Both the position numbers and the translations under genes were made by a program. Of a stretch of DNA of 64,000 nt, positions 52,301 to 62,000 are shown piece after piece (position 1 is the stretch's first letter; each line of letters starts with the position of its first letter). A model generated the notes under the pieces. It made no database searches. It had not been told where the DNA came from and worked only from the letters and a program-made list of their open reading frames with translations. This stretch comes from Cotesia glomerata (lineage: Eukaryota; Arthropoda; Insecta; Hymenoptera; Braconidae): NCBI RefSeq assembly GCF_020080835.1, contig NC_058162.1, positions 8,757,323 through 8,821,322 on the forward strand, in the 5' to 3' direction.

Positions 52301-55300
52301 TACGTCGCATATATAAAATATATACGCCACATACTTTTTTTTTGCCCCCGTATATGCGGCATATATTTTTTTTCAGTACGGGACAATTATTTTTATTGCA
52401 TGACAGCGGTGGCAATAAAAATCGAATTTTAGTTTTCACTACAACAAAAAATTTGAATTACTTAACTTCTTGTGACCAATGGTTTAGTGATGGCACATTC
52501 AAATGTGTACCATCAATATTTCATCAACTTTATACGATCCATGGCTACAAAAATAATAAATCGTTGCCTTTGATATATTTGTCAGCTCCAAATAAAAGTA
52601 ACAGTATTTATGTTAACTTTTTAAAGGTTTTACGAAAAAGTATACCAAACTTTTCGCCAAATAGATTGATGGTAGATTTTGAAAAAGCTTTTATAAATGC
52701 TTTCAAGATATGCTTCCCTGATACTCAAATTGTTGGATGTTATTTTCATCTGTGTCAGGCTATTTGGCGTCATGTCCAAGCATGTGGCTTGCAGAAAAAG
52801 TACGACACTAATATTGTTTTTGCAAAAAATGTTCTATGTTGATAGCTTTGGCTTTTGTTCCACCAGCTGATGTTATTGCTGCATTCGAAGAATTAATCTC
52901 AACAGGATACTATGACAGAAATAGTGATGTCTTTCAAGAACTTTTGGATTATTTTGAAGCAACATGGATCGGAAAACCTAAACATAATCATAAACGTCGT
53001 GAAGCACCTCTTTTTGCAATCAAAATCTGGAATCAGTATTCCTCTGTTAAGAATGATTTACCGCGATCTAACAATTTGGTCGAAGGTTGGCATTCCGGAG
53101 TAAATAAGCGGACTACTCAGGCTCAAGCAAGTATTGCTGCATTTATAAATTTTTTAAAAGAAGAACAGACTTTAACTGATGTTGCAATGACTCAGATAAA
53201 TACCGGACTTAATGTTGCACCTACACGTCGCAAGGCGTACCGTAATTATGATGATCGCTTAAAAGTAATCGTTAACAATTATGATAAAAATAATAAAATT
53301 CAATATCTAAGTGACATTGCAAAGATATTAATTGTAGATGTTAATTAATTTTCAAATTATTATTGATTATTTTTTTTTTTTTAATTTGGACACTATATGT
53401 TGTATTAATGACTAAAAAAATAATGTTGCGATTAATTTTCAAATTATTATTGGTGAATTTTATTATTTTTAAGAATTTGCAAACTTCGATGTTAAATTAA
53501 TGTCTAAAAAGAAAATTGTAGTGATTGATCTTCATATATTTATATTCTGTTAATGTGTTAATTCTATAATATGTGCTTCATAACCAAATATTAATCTTAT
53601 TGACATAGCTATAAGTAGTTTATTTTGTGATAATTATTATATTGTCTGTTGACAAATTAAATTTTTGACGTTAATGATTATAGAAATTGATAGATTCTTT
53701 TTTTACTTTATAAAATGTTCGAATACTGATTAATAATTTTTTTGAATATTAGATTTTTTTTATAATTATGAATTTTGATGTACTGGAATAAATGAAAAGA
53801 TGTTAAAAAAAATATTTATTCTGTATATATACTTCATAACATTGTCTATTTTGTGTGTTATAGCGGACTATAAAATAATATTTATAGCAGACAATAATTG
53901 TTATCTTATAAAATATTGAATTTGTTTGATTTGATCGTTTCATAAATAATTTTTGTGATATTTCATTTATTAATATTTGATTGCAGGGATATTTCGTCCA
54001 GAGATATTTTGTCGCCAGGATATTTTGTTCGGGGATATTTTGTCGCGGGGATTTGTCGGGGATATTAACGCACGTAACCACATCACATAAGTTTTATGTT
54101 AAATCCAATATCTTAGAAGATAAAGAGATCAAGTACTTACTAAAAAAATTCAATGACATCTTACTGCAAATTTAATTTTTGAATCGCTGATGATGACTGT
54201 CAGTCTCTGAAATTATGATTGTTCGTAATTAATAATAAAAGATTATAGTTAAAAATAGATTTTATGTACCTTTTTTCCGAAAAATGCACATGTGGCACGT
54301 TCCAATCACTTAGTTCTAATTTCAATTATTTTCTGCACGTAAAGACTGTTTTCATATAAGTCAAAATCTACAAATGATAAATAATTTCTAAATAAATATG
54401 TTTTATTTTGGGATAACGTTAAATTATCAAAAATAAATTCAAAACAAGTTACTAACTGAACATAATACAAATAAATGGAGATTATTTTTATGTGATTTTC
54501 ACAATGAGAAATTTATTTACACACAAACTAATACAAAGACGTTCTATTCCGATTATTATTTACACTTAACAGGCGAGACCATCTTTTTCTCGCTTTGCTC
54601 TCACGGAGTTCAACGGAACTATCTCTGTCGCATTCCCAACAGCAGAGCAATTGCAGTTTCGATTGGTTTCACGAAACGAATGAAATTTTTGAAAAAAACG
54701 CTTTGTGGTGAAATAGTTTATTAAATTATATATTATCTCTAAAAACGTTTTTTCAAAATTTCCATTTGTTTCGCTAAGCCGATTGAAACTGCAATCACTG
54801 GTCTCGGCTGTTAAGTTAACCACTCTTCTACTGTACTGTTCGGTAACTAATGTACAAAACGGAAGTGAGCTAACATAAATTATTCTTTTTATTTTTTTGT
54901 TTCAAAATGAAAAATGATAAAAAAGACATTCCAAAAAAATGCTACCTCAAATTTGATGAATTTATACAGGCGCATATTTTTAAGACTTTTATAGATAATT
55001 GAATTTGACTTAAAAAAAAAAAAAACAAAAAAATCCACAAGTTATTAAGCGTTGCTAACTTCAAATAATCACATGGACACCAATCATTTGGTTTTATTGA
55101 CTAATATTCAATATTCAGTGAGTAATTTTATAAATAATTACTGAATTATCACAAAGTGCGTAATTATCTAAAATTTTTTTCTTAATCTTAATCAAATACT
55201 TATTACGCTTCCAAAAAAATGACCGTTCTTTTTTTTAACATTGTTTATTATTTAGGAATAAAGAATTATAAGTGACGGATCTTGTACTCCACATTAATCA

Positions 55301-58300
55301 ATTTAATTTTAATGATAAAAACATAACATTAAAATTAGCAATCACTTTACCATTTCTTAATTTTTTTCAACAAACTAATTTGTTCCAAAAAATTATTTTT
55401 AAAAAATTGCATTTTTTAATTTTTAAAATTTCTACATGTCAATTTTTTTTCTCATTTTTTTGCCATAATTTACTTGTTACGAAAATTCTTAAAATGATCA
55501 AATATCTGCTAAATTAATTATCATAATAAAAACTGTAAACATTTAATCTTTTTTAAATTATTGATTGATTGTATAAATCAAACAATAAATTGTCAACTTT
55601 AATTAAACTTAGTTGAAACTGCATGGAATTGCTCTGCTCATACTTAGATATAACATTACCTTTTTGACACAGATACTAAATGAATTATCAAATTTAGACG
55701 ACGTTGGAAATATTCTTACTATGATCTATTTTACCAATTTATAAAATTTTGAAGAGAATTTAATTTACAAGTTTATGATTTGTCTTCTTTATTATATTAC
55801 TTGTTTTCACAACAATTACATTCAAACTTCTTTCTAGGTTATTTTGCAAAAGAGCAAAAAAAATTTTTTTTGCTCGACGGGCAGAAAGCGTCAACTTTCA
55901 GCCTGCTGCGCTAAACGAAAGTGCCGCTTTCTGCCTTCGTCGAGCAAAAAAATAGTATACACTCCACGGGAAGTAAATAAGAAAGCCTCAGATCACATGT
56001 TTGTCAACCTCGGCTTCGCCTCGGCCGACAATTACATGTGATCTGAGACATTTCTTACTTTACTTCCCTAGGTGTGTAATATACTATTTTGTTCAGTAGC
56101 TCCATCTGCTATAAAGGGACCTAGTGCGTCGCTAAAGTCGCGCATTTAGTTTCAACCAATTAATGATTAATGTTAGGTACTAAAATTAGCAGACATTTGA
56201 CAATTTTTGATTTTTTAAATCAATAAAAATTATGAGTAAAAAAATATTTTTAAAAAATTGCGCTTTACATAACAATTTTTTTCAATAAAAAAAGTCATAA
56301 TACTAAAATTAGCCGAGGTTTTTAATTTTTTAATTTTTTTTTAAATTATTAAATTAGAACTAAAAAATATTTTTTAAAAATTTCACGTTTTGTTTTTCAA
56401 GTTTTTTACAAATAAAAAATTTTTTTATTTTTTTGTAATCATTTTTTTAGTAAAAAAAAATTCTAAAAACTTTTAGATGTCGACTAACTTAATTTTCATA
56501 AAAAATTGTATAAATTTTCAAATGTCGGCTAATTTAATTTTCATCAATTAATACCTTTTGCGCATAATATTCTAAACTCTTTATTATGTAACTCCAATAT
56601 TTACACTACTTAAACAATAACAATAATGAACAATAATCTAATTCGGACTTTATTTGTGTAAAAAATTGACATCGCAATTTTAAGTTTTTAATTTAAACAT
56701 TCTTAAATGTAATACAGCTTGACTGAAAAATTTTTTAAGCGAGTATTTAATTGTTCCTATTAATTCTTTTAAAAATAAAATTATTCATTTTCTGTTAAAT
56801 AGATGGTACCAATATTCGCAATCGCTGAAAGATGCTCAAATCCAAAGATAGCTATCTTTACTTATCCAGAAATTGAAAAAATATCAACGTGTGTTCATAA
56901 AAAACATGGCCAGAGGAACTTCTGTCTTTCTTGTATATTTGTAGGCAGTGATTACTTAGTGACTTTGAATTCTTATCCTTCATTTCAATTAATAATTTGG
57001 CTTTGGAGGACTGGAGAGAATTTAAGAATCATCGACACAGATATTAGCGATATTAATCAACAAATTTCGTTAGTTCATTAATTAATTATTGAGTTTATAG
57101 CTTTGTTATAAAATACAAATTATAGATCAATATATTATGTCTTATATCTGTAACGAATACATATAGATGTTCGATGACGTTGCCGTTATTTTTTACTCAA
57201 CGAGGAGACAGCGGAAGAATAAAAGTGTATGAAGTCAATGTATGCTCGAAGATAATATTACTCACATCATCAGTGATTAATACAAATTTTAATGTTTCTG
57301 AGAAAATTGCTGCGTCTTCTTGGACTTTTGATGGAAATTTGCTGATTGCTGATGATTTAGGCAACGTGTATTTGATTTTAAGCGACGGAAAACGACGATA
57401 TAAAATTGTTGAGTCAGTATTGGAGATACCGATGCTTTCTAAACCATTAATTGTTGATTTTCGGTGTGGAGTTGCGGTTGTTAATTCATGGTTAAAAATA
57501 AAGGTAACATTGTTTATTTATTATAGTAGTCTCAGCATACAATATATTGTCATTATTATATGCTAGCAACTTGCAGTCACTATGCGACTGCTGAGATTTA
57601 CGGATTATGAAGAAGAAAATTTTTGTTTAATAATTTTTTGATATTTCTAATTACATAATACATAGTTTGGGTCCTTTTGAAATAAATTTAAAAAATAGTA
57701 ATGCTATAACAAAATCAATTACAAATAATTTAATGGAAACTATGATAGAACAAATTTACAGATCCAACAAACTATTCAAAACTTCTCTAAAAACTTAACA
57801 AAAAAATTGACTATCAATGAAAAATATATAAAACCGTAAAAAGGCATAAATTCTTATTCCGACCTTTTTGATGATACCAAATTTAATTATAAAAATTCCT
57901 TTCAAAGTAATAATATACTCGTCACAAGATTTTCCTTACTTTTTTAACTATTTAACTCTGGCAGAAAAAATATCAAACTGAGTTTACGATAAAAATATCC
58001 TACCCATTACAAAATTTTTCTTGGTCTTTTTTATATAAATCAATTTTTGACATATAACCACATTCAAATGTACAAAATAAAATAAATAAATAAATAAACA
58101 AATGACATTTATCACGAAATTTGAATCTATTTACAACTACTTCAAAAAATTATCATAATAAATTAACTATTACTAAAAAGCATATGAAACATTGTAATGG
58201 CACAAATTCAAGTCAAGATCTTTCTAATGATACTAAATTTCATTAAGGGGACCCGGTGGTCTAGCGGCCTAAAATTTGAGCTATTTTGAAAAATTTTATT

Positions 58301-59029
58301 TCTATATGAAGGTAATGACTAATGCTTTCAAATTTTTATTACACTTATTCTATTACTTATCAACTATACGAAAATGGAAATCAAAACAAAAAAAAAATTT
58401 TTTTTAATTAGAAAAATGGCGCTGAAGTGCCCCTCTCCAAAAAAAATGGACTTTACTGGCGGAGGTCAATTGACCTCTCCCTTTGATCTGAAATAAAAAA
58501 AAAAAATGACAGATTTTTAATTAGTATAAGTATAGTTATCGTCGGAACTAGAAAAAAAAAAAAAATTAGGAAAACGGTTGACCCTAAAGGCCATCCCTGC
58601 AACTTCCCGCTCATTTCATACTTAAGCGCACAAACCTACACTTATTACGTTTTTGAGCTCTTCGAGCTAATAAAATTCTGCTAGAAGTTGAATAAAATAC
58701 TATTTTTCGAATTTTTAAACCGCAATAACTTTTGAATGAATGAACCGATTTTTTCGTGGTTGGTGGCATTTAACGCAGTTTTTAAAATCTCATGTTAAGA
58801 GCTGAATAGTTTTTAGAATTGATCGGTCAAGTCGTATAAAAGTTATTCCAAAAAAACCACATTTAAAAAAATTTTTTTTTGCAGTTTTTTTGAGATTTCT
58901 CAAAATATACTGGTTTGAATCGATCCAAATTATGCTCAAAATCTAAGTTTAATCAAGCCCTTTTGAATGGCGCCAACCGCGATGAAATCGGTCAAGCCGT
59001 TCAAAAGTTATGAGAGGTTTACATACGGC

Positions 59030-59069
<40 letters not shown>

Positions 59070-62000
59070 GACGTACGGACATCATCGCGGAAACATTCGG
59101 GGAGGCTTCCTAGGACCTCAAAACGTCACCATCCGTTGAAAACTCGATTTTCGAAAAACGAGGTGAAACCAATAACTTCCCGATTTTTGAAAATTTTCAA
59201 TTTTCTTAGTGGGAAGTTAAAAAAAATATTTGACGAAATGGCGCGTAGTTAAAAGTACGAATCTGAAATTCGTTTTCAAAAAATTCTTTTAACTAGGCGC
59301 CATTTTGTCAAATATTTTTTTTTTTTTTTTTTATTCTAGTTCCGACGATAACTATACTTATACTAATTAAAAATCTGTCATTTTTTTTATTCTAATTCCG
59401 ACGATAACTATACTTATACTAATTAAAAATCTGTCATTTTTTTTTATTTCAGATCAGACGGAGAGGTCAATCGACCTGCGCCAGTAAAGTCCATTTTTTT
59501 TTAAGAGTCTTAAGACTTCAGCGTCATTTTTCTAATTGAAAAAAAATTTTTTTTTTGTTTCGATTTTCATTTTCGTGTAGTTAATAAGTAATAGAATAAG
59601 TGTAATAAAAATTTGAAAGGATTAGTCATTACCTTCATATAGAAATAAAATTTTTAAAATATAGCTTAAATTTTAGGCCGCTAGACCACCGGGTCCCCTT
59701 AAATAAACTCTTTTTATTATATAAATATACCAGAGAAAAAATTTTCCTTGTTCTATTAATTATATAGATAACCACTAAAATAATGATCTTGCTGTCTAAA
59801 AAATTAGCTATTCATATTTTAATTAGTCGAAGCAATTTCCACAATAAAGTACGTAAGAAACTGACTTGAAAAAATTTATAATATCGTACACTCTGGTAAA
59901 AATTTTTTTCTGTCAATATAGAAAAAAAACATTCACCGTCATTTTTTTAATGAAATAGTATTCATACATAATCTGTGAAATAAAAATTTTTTTATTATTC
60001 TGGTGTTCCAAATCAACACGGAAAGATTAAAACCCGACTGGTTCGTTTTCTGCACCAGACTCAGTCGTGTGCAAGAAAAATAGAAGAAAAATTAGTTTAG
60101 ACCAGACTGAGTCGTGTGCGACTCAGTCTGGTGTACTTAAACTAAAACGAATTTTATTTAAAAGATATTCAGTTGAAGTTAGGAAATTGTTGTATTGTCA
60201 TTAGTTCTTGATGTGTGTGTCAATTTTGTAATTAATCTGATATATTGAACTCATCGAAAATTATGTTGAAAGATTCTGTTTCATAGATCATTATCATATT
60301 ATCATACACAATAGTCATTATCATCATCTTTATTATCTTTTTAAATTTGTCTATTATCATACTTTCATCAATATAATATTGTAAAAGAAATTAAAATAGA
60401 AAAATTTTATCAAAAAATTTTTTGAATTACAAATATAGATAACTAGCAGCCCACCCCGACTTCGAACAGGCATTTAATAAAAATTGAAGTTTTAATAAGG
60501 ATCCCTTATTTTTTTAAAAATTTAATATAGCCTATGTCACCCGGGGATAGTGTAGCTTCCCAACAGTAAAAGAATTTTTTAGATCAGTTCAGTAGTTTCG
60601 AAGCTTATTCAATGCAAACAAACAAACAATCAAATCTGTCCTCTTTATAATATTAGTATAGAAGTATAGATATAGATTTATAATACATATTTTAGTTGTA
60701 TAAGCAAATGATTAACAAAACATCAGTTTTACAGAAAATCATCAGAACACAGCAAGCATTTCACACTATGGAAGCCAATATGGGAGCTAGAAACGCAATC
60801 ACAACCACTATTCATGACTCGCAATCCACATCGAGACAGTCTTTTATTCCACACTGAAGCGGGGGAAATAGTGGAAGTAAGTGTCGGGGATGATGATGTC
60901 CCACGAATGCAAATGGTCTGCCATCAAGGCTCCACCTATTCATTTTTAATGCCCATCAATCCTAATGGAAGGCATTGTGCTGCTCTCGACGATTTTAATC
61001 GTCTCGTTATTATTGAAAGTGATTCTGGAAATTTAACGTCCTCAATTTCTTTAAATTCTTATGGAAAAGGTATCAACACTTTTAAGTGTTCTTTTAGATC
61101 TTTCTTCGAAAATCTAAAAATCAATTATTATTTTTGTCATTTTTTAATCTTTTTTAGTTCTCAACGCGATCGCTCATCCTTTTGTACCACTAATCATCAC
61201 AACAACAATCAATGGGTTATGTAATATCACCAGCATTATCGATGTACTGGCGCCAATTACCATAAAATCGTTGTTTTTAACAAGAGCACCACTTTTAGAT
61301 AAAATCAAATTATCATTCGACGCCCGAGTACTTGCCGTCGCTAATAAAAATAATGGGCAGTTATTTTTTATTAATGATTTCGACACATTTAAAATAAATG
61401 TTTGGACGTCGCTGAAAATTCAATACCAAGTACTAGAAATGCAAATTTCATTCACTGAGAAATTTCATTGAAAAATTACGAATAAATATCTTCTCTTTTA
61501 GATGGTCGATTTTTTGATCCACGAAAATGATGACAATCGCCTGAAACTGCTGATATTAACAAAAAGCCATCCTGAAATTAATATCGGCAAAAGTGTCGTT
61601 ATCTACGTGATAGAGAAGAAATCAATGTTTGAAACTTTGGGAATCGTTGAGAGAATAATAGAACTGCCTTTTGCATTCAAAAATCTAAATTACGGATCGA
61701 ATATTAATGAAATTATCGCGAGTCCATATTTGAGCAAGCACTTGGTTAATATGAAGCTAGAGGTATACATAATTTAGTAGATTATTACATTTAAAGTTTG
61801 AGGGTTAAGGTTTGATTGATTTTCTTTTAATATAGAATAATTTGAAATCAATACGGCTGACGGAGTGTGTTAACTCGTCACATCAGTTGAGAGACGTTAA
61901 TATCAACTCGGATTCATCAATTACTTTGACGTACGGAGCTGATGGGATTTTAGTAATGCGTAATAGAGCGAATATTTATCAATTGACGGGTATGTTTGCT

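Larger units (their letters stand above)
59703..60726. other. right part of CFAP43 intron 4
   Basis: Contains the palindromes at 60054-60132 and a repeat tail at ~60440-60670, otherwise AT-rich and non-coding. Confidence 0.4.

Noticed and set aside
52228..52386. N-terminal extension of the transposase ORF
   Set aside because: This part reads through the MITE and ankyrin remnant; homology to MULE starts only after about 52387.
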